A stretch of 64,000 bases of DNA from Cynocephalus volans (Eukaryota; Chordata; Mammalia; Dermoptera; Cynocephalidae). Shown in pieces: positions 1-11,401 of this stretch. Within the stretch, counting starts at the first letter, position 1; each line of letters begins with the position of its first letter. The DNA is taken from assembly GCF_027409185.1 (NCBI RefSeq), contig NC_084466.1, forward strand, positions 69,546,501-69,610,500, written 5' to 3'. The notes beneath the pieces are model-generated. The model was not told the DNA's origin, made no database searches, and saw only the letters and a list, made by a program, of their open reading frames with translations. Position numbers and translations under genes: made by a program.

Positions 1-2394
1 AGTTTCAGATCTTATATTTAAATCTTTAATCCATTTTAATTTGATCTTGGTATGTGGTGAGAGCTGCGGGTCTAGTTTCATTCTTCTGCATATGGATACC
101 CAATTTTCCCAGTGCCACTTATTGAAGAGATTTTTTTCCCAATGTATGTTTTTGTTGCCTTTGTCAGATATCAATAGGCTGTAGGTCTGTGGGCTAATTT
201 CTGGTTTCTCTATTGTGTTCCACTGGTCCAAGTGTCTATTTTTATGCTAGTACCATGCTGTGTTGGTTACCACAGGTTTGTAGTATAATTTGAAGTCAGG
301 TAGTGTAATGCCTGCAACGTTTTTTTTTTGCTTAGGATTGCTTTGGCTATTTGGGGTCTTTTGTTGTTCCATATGAATGTTAGAATTGTCTTTTCTATTT
401 CTGTGAAGAATGTCATTAGCATTTTAATGGGGATTGCATTGAATCTGTAGATTGCTTTGGGTAGTATGGACATTTTCACAATGTTAATTCTTCCTATCCA
501 AGAGCATGGAATGTCTTTCCATCTTTTTGTGTCTTCTTTAATTTCTTTCAGTAGTGGTTTGTAGTTCTCATTATAGAGATCTGTCACTTCTTTGGCTAAA
601 TCGATTCCTAGACATTTTATTTTTTTGGTGACTATTGTAAATGGGCTTACTTTCTTGATTGCTGTTACCTCACTACTGGAGAACATAAAAACAACTCATT
701 TGGGGGTGTTGATTTTGTATCCTGCAACATTATTGAAATTATTAACCAGCTCTAAGAGTTTTTTGATAGAGTCCTTAGATTTCTCTCTATATAGGATCAT
801 GTCACCTGCAAATAGGGACAGTTTGACTTCATCTTTTCCAATCTGGATACCCTTTCTTTTTTTCTCCTGCCTAATTGCTCTGGCTAGTACGTTCAGGACT
901 ATGCTAAATAGGAGTGGTGAGAGTGGGCATCCTTGTCTTGTTCCTGTTCTTAAAGGAAAAGCCTTCAGTTTTTCCCCAGTCAGGATGATATTGGTGGTAG
1001 GCTTGTCACAGATGGCTTTTATTGTGTTGTGTTGAGATACTTTCCTTCTATACCTAATTTGTTGAGAGTCTTTATCATAACGGGATGTTGAATTCTGTCA
1101 AATGCTGTTTCTGCATCTATTGAGATAATCATATGGTTTTTGTCCTTGATTTTGTTGATGAGGTGTATCACATTTATTGACTTGCGTATGTTGAACCATC
1201 CTTGCACTTCTGAGATGAATCCCACTTGATCATGGTGTATAATTTTTTTTAATGTATTGCTGTATTCTGATTATTAGTACTTTACTGAGGATTTTTGCAT
1301 CTGTGTTCATCATAGATATTGGTGTGTAGTTATCCTTTTTTTGTTGTATCTTTGTCTGGTTTTGGTATCAAGGTCATGTTGGCCTCACAGAATGAGTCTG
1401 GGAGAGTGGTCTCTGTTCCAATTTTTTGGAATAGTTTGAAGAGAATTGGCATTAATTCCTCTTTAAAGTTTTGGTAGAATTCAGCAGTAAAGCCATCCAG
1501 TCCTGACCTTTTTATTGCTGGGAGACTGCTGATTACTGCTTCAATCTTGTTGCTTGTTATTGGTCTCTTCAGGTTTTCCATGTCTTCTTGATTCAGTCTG
1601 GGTAGTTTGTATGTGTCCAGAAATTTAGCCATTTCCTCCAGGTTTTCAAATTTGTTGGTGTATAGTTGTTTATAATAGTCTCTAATGATTTTTTGCATTT
1701 CTGTGGAATTGGTCGTAATGTCTCCTTTTTCATTTCTGCTTTTGTTATCGGGTCTCCTCTGTTCTGTTTTTGTTAACCTAGCTAATGGTTTGTCTATTTT
1801 GTTTATCTTCTCAAAAAACCAACTTTTTGTTTCACTGATCTTTTGCATTGTTTTTTGGGTCTCTATATTATTAAGTTCTGCTCTAGTCTTAATGATTTCT
1901 TTCTGTCTACTAAACTTGGGGTTGGATTGTTCTTGTTTTTCTAGTTCTTTTAGGTGTAGAATTAGGTTGTTTACTTGAAATCTTTCTATTTTTTTCATGT
2001 AAACATTATTGCTGTAAACTTCCTTCTTAGTACTGCTTTTGCAGTATCCCATAGGTTTTGACATGATGTGTCTTTATTTTTGTTGTTTTCTAGAAATTTT
2101 TTGATTTCCTGTTTAATTTCTTCTTGGACCCACAGGTTACTCACGAACCTGTTGTTTAATTTCCATGTATTTTATAGAGTCCTGATATCACTTGTTATTA
2201 ATTTCTAGTTTTAATCCATTGTGGTCTGAAACGATAGCTGAAATGAGTTCAACTTTTTAAGTTATTGAGACTTGATTTGTGACCTAACATGTGGTCTATC
2301 TTGGAGAAAGTTCTGTGTACTGATGACAAGAATGTATATTCATTCCGTAGTTGACGGATGAAATGTTCTGTAGATATCTGCCAGCCCCAATTGG

Positions 2395-2913
2395 TCAAAG
2401 GAGTAGTTTAAATCCTGTGTTTCTCTGTTGATTTGTTGCCTGGATGATCTGTCTAATGATGAAAGGAAGGTATTCAGGTCCCCCACTATTATCATATTGG
2501 GGGTCTATCTCTTTCTTTAGGTCTAATAATGTTTGCTTTATATATCTGGGTGCTCCAGTGTTGCATGCATATATATTAATGACTGTTATGTCTTCTTGCC
2601 TGATCGAACCCTTTATCATTATATAGTAGCCTTCTTTGTTTCTTTTTATGGTTTTTGGTTTAAAGTCTATTTTATCTGATATAAGAATAGCTACTCCTGC
2701 TCCTTTTTGGTTTCTATTTGTGTGGTGTATCTTTTTCCATCCCTTCACCATTAGTCTGTATGCATCTTTACCAGTGAGATGAGTCTCTTGAATACAGCAT
2801 ATAGTTGGGTCCTGCATTTGGATCCAATACATTGGTCTGTGTCTTTTGAGTGGGGAATTTAATCCATTTACATTTAGGGTTGTTATTGAGAGGTATTGTC
2901 TTATTCCTGGCAT
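2395..2913 (-). pseudogene. L1 ORF2 endonuclease-domain remnant
   Basis: Open frame of 172 codons starting with the typical L1 ORF2 N-terminus (ITTLNVNGLNSPLKRHR). It carries the endonuclease landmarks IQETHL and GAGVAILIS. It then runs out of frame near the end of the endonuclease domain, so only a fragment of the roughly 1,275-residue ORF2 protein is readable here. It is part of the L1 at 1-4610. Confidence 0.9.
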
Positions 2914-3796
2914 TTTATGGCTTTTTGTTTAGATGTTTTGAGTATCATTTGTTCCTTTTTTCTCCCTTGATTATTGGTCTTCCATGTTTGTGGGGGGTTT
3001 TTTGAGGTGGTAAGATTTAGTTTCTTTTGTCTTTCTCATTTGCATTTGTGTTTCCCTATTGGGTTTTGTTCTTACTTGTGTATTAGTGGTGGTGATTATT
3101 GTTTTTCAGATTCCAGATGCGGGACTCCCTTGAGAATTTCTTGCAGGACTGGTCATGTGGTGATGAACTCCTGCAGTTTTTGTTTGTCTGGGAAATACAC
3201 TTTCTCCCTCATTTCTCAAAGGTAGCCTTGCTGGGTATAGTATTCTTGGCTGGCAGTTTTTTTCTTTTAGTATTTTGAATATGTCATCCCATTTTCTTCT
3301 TGCCTGTGGACTTTCAGTTGAGAAGTCAGCTGTTAATCTGATGGCAGCTCCCTTATAAGTGACTTGATGCTTTTCTCTTGCTGCTTTTTAGATTCTCTCT
3401 TTGTCTTTGAGCTTTGCCAATTTGACTATATAATGTGTCTCGGAGAGGATCTTTTTGGATTGAAACTGTTTGGGGATCTTTGAGCTTCCTGGATCTGAAG
3501 ATCTATGTCTCTCCCTATACCTGGGAATTTTTCCATTTTTATTTCATTGAAATGATTTTCAATGCCTTTACTTTTGCCCTCCCCTTCAAGAACACCCATA
3601 ATTCATATGTTTGTGTGCTTAAGGTTGTCTGCTAGTTCTTTTACAGATTCCTCAATTTTTTTAACTCTTTTTTCCTTTTTCTTGTCTGCCTGAGTTATTT
3701 CACAAGGACCATCTTGGAGTTCAGATTTTCTTTTTTCAGCTTGTTCTGATCTGATGCTTAAGCTTTCAGTTGTGTTTATTTAATTGAATGCATCTT

Positions 3797-4030
3797 TCAG
3801 TACCAGGAGTTCTGCAACATTCTTTTTAAGGTATTAATCTCTTTGTAAATTTCATCCTTCATACCATGGATATTTTTTCTCACTTCATTGTGCTGTCTTA
3901 CAGAGTCTTCTTTTATCTCACTGAGTTTCCTTAAGATAGTTACTTGGAATTCCTTTTCAGTTTTATCAAGGGTTTCCTGTTCTATATGTCCTGGTACTTG
4001 AGAGTTACTAAATTCCTTTGGTGGTATCAT
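3797..4030 (-). pseudogene. L1 ORF1 N-terminal remnant
   Basis: A 77-codon frame similar to the ORF1 start of the second L1 (shared pattern EFxVxILRKLxEIxExSxRxxxExRK..I). This is the coiled-coil N-terminus of the L1 RNA-binding protein. The frame ends early, and the rest of ORF1 (to about 3250) is scrambled. Confidence 0.75.
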
Positions 4031-4325
4031 ATTTTGTGATTTTTTTTTTCTTATTGCTAGTATCTCTACATTGATTATTGGTCATCTGGTAGATCAGTTG
4101 CTTCTTTTATTACTCTGGAGTGGACTTTGAGGAGAAAGACTTCTTCCTCTTTTTCCAGACTCATCCAGTGATTCTCTTTATGTCAATGAAGTCAAATGTG
4201 TAGTGGGCCACCTGCACAGTGGTCATGGATGTTATTAAGGCAGTGAGCCATCCTTGCAACATTATTAGCTGTGGACCATCTCCGTGGAAGCTGTGTGAGG
4301 TCTTGTGACAGTGGTGTGGCATGTG

Positions 4326-4610
4326 GGGTCCTGCCTTCTGCATGGGTGAAGTGTGCCTGGGTGGGTGGCTGGCCTATTCTCCAGCCTGACTATGTGCCTC
4401 CCCCATTGATGGCAGCATGGTGCAGGGTCCTGCCTTCTGCATGGGTGGGGCATGGGTCTGCCCGGTGGCTGGCCTGTTCTCTTGCCTGCCTGGGTGCCTC
4501 CCCCATCAGTGGCAGTGCAGCACAGGGTCCTGCCTTCTGCAGAGATGAGGTGGGGGTCTGGCAGGTTGCTGGCCTGTTCTCCTGCCTGCCTGGGTGCCTC
4601 TGGAAATTCT
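4326..4610. repeat. ~100-bp tandem monomers in L1 5'UTR
   Basis: The 17-mer GGGTCCTGCCTTCTGCA or a close copy starts at 4326, 4425 and 4525. The following sequence, including GGTxGCTGGCCTxTTCTC and GTGCCTCCCCCAT, is repeated with it. This gives nearly three copies with a 99-100-bp period. It lies at the 5' end of the minus-strand L1 and probably belongs to its promoter/5'UTR. Confidence 0.85.
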
Positions 4611-4782
4611 AAATAAGGGGTGTAGCTTCTGTACCAAAGAATATTCAGAACTCCAGTCGGTGGACTCATAGTCAAAGATAAGGCCTTGGTCTTGCATCAA
4701 AAGTTTGGCAAATGATTGTATAATTATATGTTACAATATGTTTGTATGATTGTTATGGTCTGAATGTTTGTGTTCCCCCCTG

Positions 4783-5212
4783 TATTAGTCCATTTTTGTT
4801 GCTTATAACAAAGTACACTGAACTGGGTGATTTACATAGAAAGTGAAATTTATTGCTTACAGTTTCTGATGCTGAGAAGTCCAAAGTCCATCTGGTGGTG
4901 GCAACAGTGACCCAGGGGTCTCACACTGCAAGAGGGTAGAAGTAGAGAGAGCAGAGAGAGAGAGAGCAAGACAGACTCTCCTCCTCTTTTAAAGCCCTCT
5001 GAACCACACCCCTGACCACCATTTTTAATCCATTCACTACTGCATGGTGCTATAATCCAATCACCTCTTCAATGCTCCACCTTTCAATTACCATAATAAG
5101 AATTCCCACCCTCTTAACAGTCACAGTCAGGGCTAAGTTTCTAATACATAAAACTTGGGGGACACAATTCAAGCTTCAGGAAGTTTTGGGGGGACATAAT
5201 TAAATCCACTAC
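4783..5212 (-). mobile_element. MaLR (MST/THE1-like) LTR inserted in the MLT1 LTR
   Basis: It begins TGTATTAGTCCATTTTTGTT on the plus strand and ends near AAATCCACTACA, which is a MaLR LTR read backwards. Its reverse complement aligns well with the plus-strand LTR at 15285-15675 (shared GGTAATTGAAAGGTGG and AGTGAATGGATTAA blocks). It is therefore the same family in opposite orientation. It sits cleanly inside the MLT1 LTR. Confidence 0.8.
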
Positions 5213-5327
5213 ACCCTCAAACTCATACTTTGAAACTCTAACCCCCAAGTTAATGGCATTAGGAGGTGGGGCCTTTGGGAGGTGACTAGGTCATGAGGTG
5301 GAGCCCTCATAAATGGGATTAGTTGTA

Positions 5328-6220
5328 AAAGCTGATTATATAAATTGGGTCATTCTTGTCATACCCAGACTAAAATTGGAGGGGAGGGGCCGGGAGGAAA
5401 AAGCACTCAGAGCAAATAACACCAGCTCCGAGAAGAATTTTCCACAAACTCAGCTGTTGAAACAGCCTGCTGAAATCCTGACTAGTTTTTATCTAGTATC
5501 TGCTTAAACAACTTGCCACAACTCTAAGACTAATTTTATCTACTGCTGTTGCTTACCAGTCAAAGCTTGCTAACTCCCTAAAACTTTGCTAGTGCCAATG
5601 AGCTTTCTTTCAAAACAGTAGTGTATCTTACTGTTTGCCTTAATATTGAATATACTATTCAACTCACACTAAAAATAGAGCCAGAAGCCTTATCTGTAAT
5701 TCTGAAATAGAAACTTCCATTTTGTTGTCAAAACTGAAGAATGCTGGTTCTTATGGAAATCTCTGTAATTAAGTCACTTGGGGATGAGAGAAACTGAAGA
5801 CCCAACTGTGTTGAGTGTCAGTATCTTATCTGCTCTCCCCTCTTTCCCCCTCCCCCCAGGTCTACCAGCTTGTTGTAGACACTGGAAAAATGTAATTGAG
5901 GAGAATATGGCTTTTTCCATAATGTCCATTTTTGTGGTGGGAAAGAATGTGAATTAGGCTTTTGTTTAAATTTTGGTAAATGTTTATCTGTATACAAAAT
6001 TAAATAAAATCCTATGTTTTGTAAGCTCTAAAAAAAAAAAAAAAAAAAAAAAAACTAGGTAACATTCCTCTTTCTAATAAAACTCCCAGACTTATGTTTG
6101 TTCTTCATCATACTGGAGACCAACCTGGTCTGTGTGTGTGCCCCAGATTGCAATCCTGTTTTCCCAAATAAAATTTTATCTCAGAGATTCATCTCTAAAT
6201 ATTTTGTTTAACAGTGTCCC
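5328..6220 (+). mobile_element. Unclassified LTR-like insertion within the MLT1 LTR
   Basis: The MLT1 LTR is interrupted after GGGATTAGT and resumes at GTGTCCCTATT. The inserted block starts TGTAAAAGCTG and ends TTTGTTTAACA, with two AATAAA-type signals near its end and a U5-like stretch. That suggests an endogenous-retrovirus solo LTR. A poly(A)-ended segment (about 5640-6054) seems to have landed inside it. I could not name the family. Confidence 0.45.
5640..6054 (+). pseudogene. Possible processed-transcript insertion (3'UTR-like, poly(A) tail)
   Basis: The sequence ends in AATAAAATCC (around 6003), then a run of about 25 A from roughly 6030 to 6053, as a retroposed mRNA 3' end does. There is no recognisable reading frame and I cannot identify the parent gene. 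The 5' boundary is a guess and no target duplication was found. Confidence 0.35.
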
Positions 6221-6426
6221 TATTAATGATGCCCAAGAGAAGCCCCTCTCCCCTTCCACCATGTGAGGAGACAATGAGAAGTCATCATCTATGAACCAGA
6301 AAGTGGACCCTCACCACATGCCAAATCTGCCAGCACCTTGATCTTGGACTTCCCAGCCTCCAGAACCATGAGAAATAAGCTACCCAGTTTGTGGTATTTT
6401 GTTACAGCAGCCCAGACTAAGACATA

Positions 6427-6506
6427 TGAGAGCACTTCAAAATGTTTGTGGGAAACAGAATTAAAAGATAATGCAATCTTTCTGTGAACCTTTTGAAGAC
6501 CCCTCA
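6427..6506. mobile_element. 80-bp palindromic MITE flanked by TA (mariner-like)
   Basis: Both ends are inverted copies (TATGAG...CTTCAAAA against TTTTGAAG...CTCATA). The 80-bp body is flanked by TA on each side. This is the architecture of MADE1-type mariner MITEs, though the sequence differs from MADE1. A second, 85-bp copy is at 38768-38852. Confidence 0.7.
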
Positions 6507-6599
6507 TATAATTTCCTGCTTTAATCAGCTTTTTTTCATTAGCCAACCAACTATCAGCTGGGATCTTGTTAGAAAAAAGGGCTTCTACTAACTTGTTTC

Positions 6600-6715
6600 T
6601 CCCACTAGTTTGTCAGCTCCCTGAAGACAAAAGCCACACTTGTTTCTTTTGTATTCCCTGCATGTAGCACAGTAGCTGTCACATGAAGGAGGCTTTAAAA
6701 GTTTTGTTGAAAGAA
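6600..6715 (+). mobile_element. L2 LINE 3'-end fragment
   Basis: It shows the typical L2 3' end: TCAGCTCCCTGAAGACAAAA, later CATGTAGCACAGTAGCTG, then a trailing GTTGAAAG. It is short and old. Confidence 0.6.
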
Positions 6716-6719
6716 ACAC

Positions 6720-8029
6720 AAAATATATGCACAAAATCAGGTTAATAAACAATTGTTAAGCTTCCTAGTACTTTCCCTTGTAGTTACTGAGTACTCACTA
6801 AAAGCTGGAACCTCTTGACAAATATCTTTTTCTTTCAAGTAGCGTAAGCCCACTTTAAGTGGATTTCAGTAACCTGACAGTATCTGCCCTTGGTTACTTC
6901 TAACTCACCAACCCAACTTCTTCTTTCTTATGACACTTTAATTTTTCCACCTCTTGTCTTTAAAGGACAGATCAATCCATTTATCAACAAACCTTTGTTG
7001 AGGACATGTGATAAGATATGCTGTGCTAGGAATAAAAAGCGAAAAGCCATCCTTTCTGCCTGTAAGGAGGTAAAGTCTAGTTGGGGAGTCACTCGACACT
7101 GTGAAAAGTGCCATATTAGAAATCTGAATGCTCGAGGGGGAGCAGAACAAAGAGAAAATAAGTGACAGTCAGACTGGAGATCCAGAAAGGTTTTTGAGAA
7201 GACACTTCCTGATATACCCTAATATCTGGAGATCAATTATTTTCAGGAATATATTACTTTTAGAAAAATTGATGTTTCTTATAGTTCAGTCATTGAAAGG
7301 GCTGCCACAGCAATAAAGGGATAAGGAAACTGAGAAAGGGTTCCATGTCACTTCCTTTCCACAAACCTCCACTCACTCAGCCTTAAACTGGCTTTTAATG
7401 AAAGAAAATAACTGATTCAGGATTAATCACGGCTGAGCCATTTCAAAGAAACTATTCAGGGCAATGAGCATGATCTGGCTCTAAAATAAGCATTTTTTCT
7501 CCATTAGCCATTATTAATTTTATATTTAATGGGGTTAGAACTGTCTGGAAAAATCATTTATGCTCTCAAATTTTCTATCTGTTTTAAAAGTAAACACTGA
7601 AGGAGGGGAGAAAAGGTATAAGAAACAATTCTTGTCCTCAAGGAACTTTCAATCACATTCAGGGAAATAAAGAATATATACTAACATAATAATATAGTAT
7701 ATTATAAATGTCACATAAGTTATATGGCCAGTAAGAGTCTGGAGGTGCTCATGGGGGTGGGGTGGGGGTAGCCCGCATTACAGGAGAGGAACACTGACCT
7801 TGGGGAAGCTATCGCTTTTATAGTGAGCAGTAAACATGCCTGCTTTCTGTCTTCCAAGAGATACATCTCACCTTTCCCAGTTACTCACTGCTGTGTTAAA
7901 CACAGTGCTGTGAAATGGCAGGTAGACAGTGGTCAGGGCCTTGCATACCTGGCATACCCAGCTAAAGTGTACAAGATGCTCAGGGTTTGTGGTGAACTGC
8001 TTCTCCCAGTAGCCTCCTGGCTGGTCCTT
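6720..8029. other. NEK5 intron, no recognised element
   Basis: AT-rich sequence with short open frames in several frames, none with codon structure or similarity I recognise. There is no splice-flanked NEK5-like exon. The G-rich patch near 7753-7770 is simple sequence. Confidence 0.5.
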
Positions 8030-9055
8030 TAACACATCAGGCCTGCTCTTGCTTCATGCCTTTGCACTGTGTTCCTTTAGCCTAGAAGTTTCTTCCCTAG
8101 ACAACAGCAGAATTCTCTCCCCATCTCCTCCAAGTCTTTGCTCCATGATAAGGCCCATCTTGACACCCCTATTTAAACTGCACCCACCCCTGCTTCACCC
8201 CGTTCTACTTTCAGACAGCACTTATCACCTTTACCATATTATTAACATAACAATGTACTTATTACATTGTGTACACTTATGGTCTGTCTCTGTCCACTCC
8301 CCTCATCCAAGAATGTAAGCTCCATAGTTGTCAGAGGCAGAATTCTAAGATGGACCTGGTGCACAAACCTTGTAAACTCTCTCCCCTTGAGTGAGAGCAG
8401 AACCTATAAATATCATGGGTAGCACTCCTCCTGTGATTACGTTATGCTTCATAGTAAAGGGATTTAGCAGATATAATTAAAATTACTAACGATCACACTT
8501 TCAGTTAATAAAAGAAAAAGATAATCCACGTGGGCCTGGACTAATCACATGAGCCATTTAAATCTGGGTCTATAGGTCAGAGACAGAGGAATTGAGAGAT
8601 TCCCAACTCTATTAAGGAGGCCATATGGCAAGGAACAGTGGTTTACCTCTAGAAAGAGAGAACAGCCCCCTGTTAATTGCCAGCAAAGAAGTGGGAACCT
8701 AAATCCTACAACTGCACATAAATGAATTCTGTCAACAACCTAAATAAGCTTGGGAGAGTACCATGAGCCATAGATGAGATAGCAGTCCCAGCCAACACCT
8801 GCATTTCAACTACCTTAGACCCTGAACAGAGAGAATCCAGCTAAGCCAAGCCCAGACTTCTGTCCTACAGAAATTAACAGATAATAAATGGCTGTTGTTT
8901 TAAGCCACCAAGTTTGTGGTCATTTGTTACACAGCACTAGAAAACAAGTGAAACAGTGCAAGGATTTTTGCCTATTTTGCTCACTGATATATCTCCAAGA
9001 CCTAGAGCATGCCTAGCACATAATAGACACTTAATGAATATTTATTGATGGAATT
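8030..9055 (+). mobile_element. L2 LINE 3' end, split by an LTR
   Basis: 8030-8325 has the L2 3' region (CTTTGCACTGTGTTCCTTTA, AAGTCTTTGCTCCATG, ATGTAAGCTCCATAG). It resumes at about 8950 (AGGATTTTTGCCTATTTTGC, CCTAGCACATAATAGACACT, TTATTGATGGAAT). The two halves join in the expected L2 order around the LTR at 8326-8945. Confidence 0.75.
8326..8945 (+). mobile_element. MLT1-class LTR inserted in L2
   Basis: It ends with the MaLR signature TTGTTTTAAGCCACCAAG, then TTTGTTACACAGCACTAGAAAAC. Earlier blocks (TGGGCCTGGACTAATCACAT) fit older MLT1 LTRs. It interrupts an L2 fragment, so the L2 is older. Confidence 0.65.
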
Positions 9056-10260
9056 TGAGTGGAATTAATTTAGCCTTAGGAAAATATCACTACATTCTCC
9101 TTATTTTTCTTATGTTGCTTAAACTGGTAAAAACTTCATATTTTCCATCGACAAACATTGGAGCCATGGTTTTTATGTTCAGAGATAAGCTGTTTAAGAG
9201 TAAGCAAAGCCTTTATGTACACTCTTTAACAGTCAAGTGCTGCAAGGACCTCAGAGGCTTTCAGGTAAGCTTGGTGTTTCAAGTCTCAGTAATTTGCCAA
9301 GCAACCTCAAAGGCATCGCAATAGCTCTATGTTTTCCTAAACACAGAAGTGCTCTACTTAAAAAAAAAAAAAAGCAGTCATAAGAAAATTCAAAATTCAA
9401 ACGCAGCAGATTATTTACACTGTAAAAATGACCTCAGTTTTGTAACAGTATCCAGTGTAAATTGTCCTCAAAAATCGATCTTGCATGGTATAGAGACATA
9501 AGACATACTCCAGTCTATCAAAGTGGTCCAGTCCATTCACTGATTCAGCAAGTACATATTGAGCAGCTACTATGTGCTAGATGCCAAGGATCAAGAGGTG
9601 AGCAAAAGAGATGGAGTCCCAAAATTCATTAAGTTTACTGTCTAAAGGGAGATGAATATTAAACAAATTCATAATTATGTGTACAAATAGACACACATAC
9701 ATACAAAAATACAAAAGTGCTGTGAAAGATCAGCAAAGGGGCTATAATTTGAATTGTGAGTTCAGGGAAGGTCTGAGGAAGAGTAGGAGCTAGCCAACCA
9801 GACAGAATCACAATAATAACCTGAAAAATGAGGAAAAGAAAGACCGTCTTATGGCGTTGTTAGGATTAATAGACAGGAATGTAGCGCCCTTTATTCAGTG
9901 GCTGCCCTTAAAAATTGTTCAACATGACTCAGTTCTCTGCCCATGTGGGCTGCTCAGCTCCTAGGAAGACCTCAGAAGAGTCCTAAGAGCTCTTAAATAC
10001 ACAGCAAACTAGGTCCGTACACACAGAACTATTTTGAATGCACCGGTTTTAGTCAGTAAGGAACACAGTGTCCTGCACAGCGTAAAAGCTCAAGAATTAG
10101 AGGCTATATTTATTTATTTACTGATTCTTTACCCACTTGATGAGGCTTGAGGATAGCTAGGTTAACACTTCTGCTCCATTAACTACTTACAACCTGTGAA
10201 TTAAAATAACCCAGTGCTGGAGGTTAGTTGGGGAATGCACCATGGTGGACTGTGGGCACG
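9056..10260. other. NEK5 intron with a possible ancient repeat
   Basis: About 9530-9800 contains TTCACTGATTCAGCAAGTAC and ACTATGTGCTAGATGCCAAG followed by AAGTTTACTGTCTAAAGG. This is the common mammalian 'attcattgagcacctactatgtgcc' type of old interspersed repeat, whose class I cannot fix. The rest shows no gene or repeat that I recognise. There is an A-run at 9361-9373. Confidence 0.4.
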
Positions 10261-10261
10261 T

Positions 10262-10445
10262 CAGCCCTGTCACAGGCTTATAAACACCTGACATACTGTA
10301 TATTTGCTCATGGTCTGTCTCTTCCCACGAAGATATAGATTTCATGAGGACAGGGATTTTTGTCTGTTTTGTTCACTGCTACATTCCCGGTACTTAGAAC
10401 AATGCCTGGCATATAGTGAGCATTTAATGAATATCTGTTAAGTGA
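10262..10445 (+). mobile_element. L2 LINE 3'-end fragment
   Basis: Typical L2 end: TCATGAGGACAGGGATTTTT, then GTACTTAGAACAATGCCTGG, CATTTAATGAATATCTGTTA and AGTGAAT. Confidence 0.75.
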
Positions 10446-11078
10446 ATACACAGTCTCTGACCAACGCTTTTTTTTTTTCTTTAAGCTTTGGAATAGAGTG
10501 ATGAATGGTGAATAGATGTTGTGTTCAGGTGCGCAGAGGAAGAGAATTCCCTCCTTAAAGCTCTCCCCCTCTATTTTGGCAGTTTGCTTGGCTGTGGACT
10601 GTGGCTGCTTGCTGCCTCTCTTAAAGAGGATTATTCAGCCCCATGGGGCATGCAGGATGATGTAGGCGGAATATAAAGCAGCCTCCCCCCACCACACACA
10701 CTCCAGCCAGGCTCTGAGAGTAATGGTGCGGTGGGCTCTGTGTCTTCCTCTTTTCTGTCACTCCAGCTCCATATTTGGGCTGCTCCTTCAGCCTGGACCC
10801 CAGATTCAAGACCCCAGCCCACCCACAGCCAACATGTAATGTGAGTGAGAAAAAGGTGTGTATTACTACAGGCCACTGCAAATTTGGGAGTCGTTACTGC
10901 AGCAAAGCTAATGCACCAATCAATTATTTGGAGAAGTGAGAAGTAGAGGTGGAAAACTTAATAAAACATAGGAAAGCTGTCTACAAAAACTCACTAAAGA
11001 GGAAATAAAGACGATGTCTCAAATTACAATTTAAATAACGGAAAAATGATCTATTTACAAAATTACATACAGTTTCCA
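10446..11078. other. NEK5 intron, no recognised element
   Basis: Mixed-composition sequence. Two overlapping minus-strand open frames of 81-86 codons near 10621-10881 have no family resemblance or splice context, and I regard them as chance. Confidence 0.5.
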
Positions 11079-11092
11079 GGAACATATCTTTT

Positions 11093-11233
11093 TTTTTGTT
11101 CCTTTTTGTGACCGGCCACGCTCAGCCAGTGAGCACACCGGCCATCCCTATATAGGATCCGAACCCGCGGCGGGAGCGTCGCTGTGCTCCCAGCGGCGGA
11201 CTCTCCCGAGTGCGCCACGAGGTCGGCCCGCTG
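11093..11233 (-). mobile_element. tRNA-derived SINE (GC-rich subfamily)
   Basis: Minus-strand copy with poly(T) at its left end. It carries AACCCGCGGCGGGAGCGTCG, CCTATATAGGATCCGAACCC and TGCGCCACGAGGTCGGCC, the same family as the copies at 21.07 and 43.9 kb. A perfect 14-bp target duplication, GGAACATATCTTTT, flanks it at 11079-11092 and 11234-11247. It is inserted 58 bp downstream of a NEK5 exon. Confidence 0.92.
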
Positions 11234-11304
11234 GGAACATATCTTTTAAGGTCAAATATGCCTATGCTTTATTAAAATACTTTAAGAATATTAGAAAATC
11301 AAAC

Positions 11305-11401
11305 CTTGAAATGAACTGAAGAAGGTTACAATGTTGGGATGCTTCATCTTTGCCAGAAGAATGACTTCTTTCTTTGAAGCTTCTTTCTCGTGGATGGGCA
11401 T
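11305..11401 (-). CDS. NEK5: NEK5 second coding exon
   Basis: Acceptor gtaatttag at 11402-11403, donor AAG|gttt at 11305/11304. It encodes [32 protein letters not shown] plus one base. Length is 97 nt, against 94 nt for the equivalent NEK3 exon. Confidence 0.92.

Larger units (their letters stand above)
1..4610 (-). mobile_element. L1 retrotransposon, decayed, 3' end outside window
   Basis: Minus-strand LINE-1. Read on that strand it runs from a GC-rich 5'UTR (about 4610-4031) through an ORF1 remnant (near 4030-3250) into ORF2. The endonuclease domain is at 2913-2395, the reverse-transcriptase region at 2064-1330 and 1225-1019, and the C-terminal region at 686-267. The frames are broken by stops and shifts, so it cannot be active. 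The same protein blocks recur in the better-preserved L1 at 40.6-47.2 kb, which confirms the assignment. The window starts inside the ORF2 C-terminal region. The upstream edge is fuzzy: sequence between about 4610 and 4747 is not clearly L1. Confidence 0.93.
4748..6424 (+). mobile_element. MLT1-type MaLR LTR, split by two nested insertions
   Basis: The pieces 4748-4782, 5213-5327 and about 6221-6424 read through as one LTR of the MLT1A-like class. They give a TGTTATGGTCTGAATGTTTG start, then TTAGGAGGTGGGGCCTTTGG, then the end with CTTGATCTTGGACTTCCCAG and AGACTAAGACA. The gaps are filled by a second, inverted MaLR LTR and by another LTR-like insertion. Subfamily naming is from memory of consensus sequences. 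Confidence 0.8.

Noticed and set aside
592-1035. 147-codon plus-strand frame, and similar ones at 42489-42962, 45544-45948
   Set aside because: These are antisense shadows of L1 ORF2 and ORF1. The same shadow appears in both L1 copies.
10621-10881. Two overlapping minus-strand frames of 81-86 codons
   Set aside because: No splice sites, no similarity and no neighbouring exons. Two frames being open at once suggests chance.
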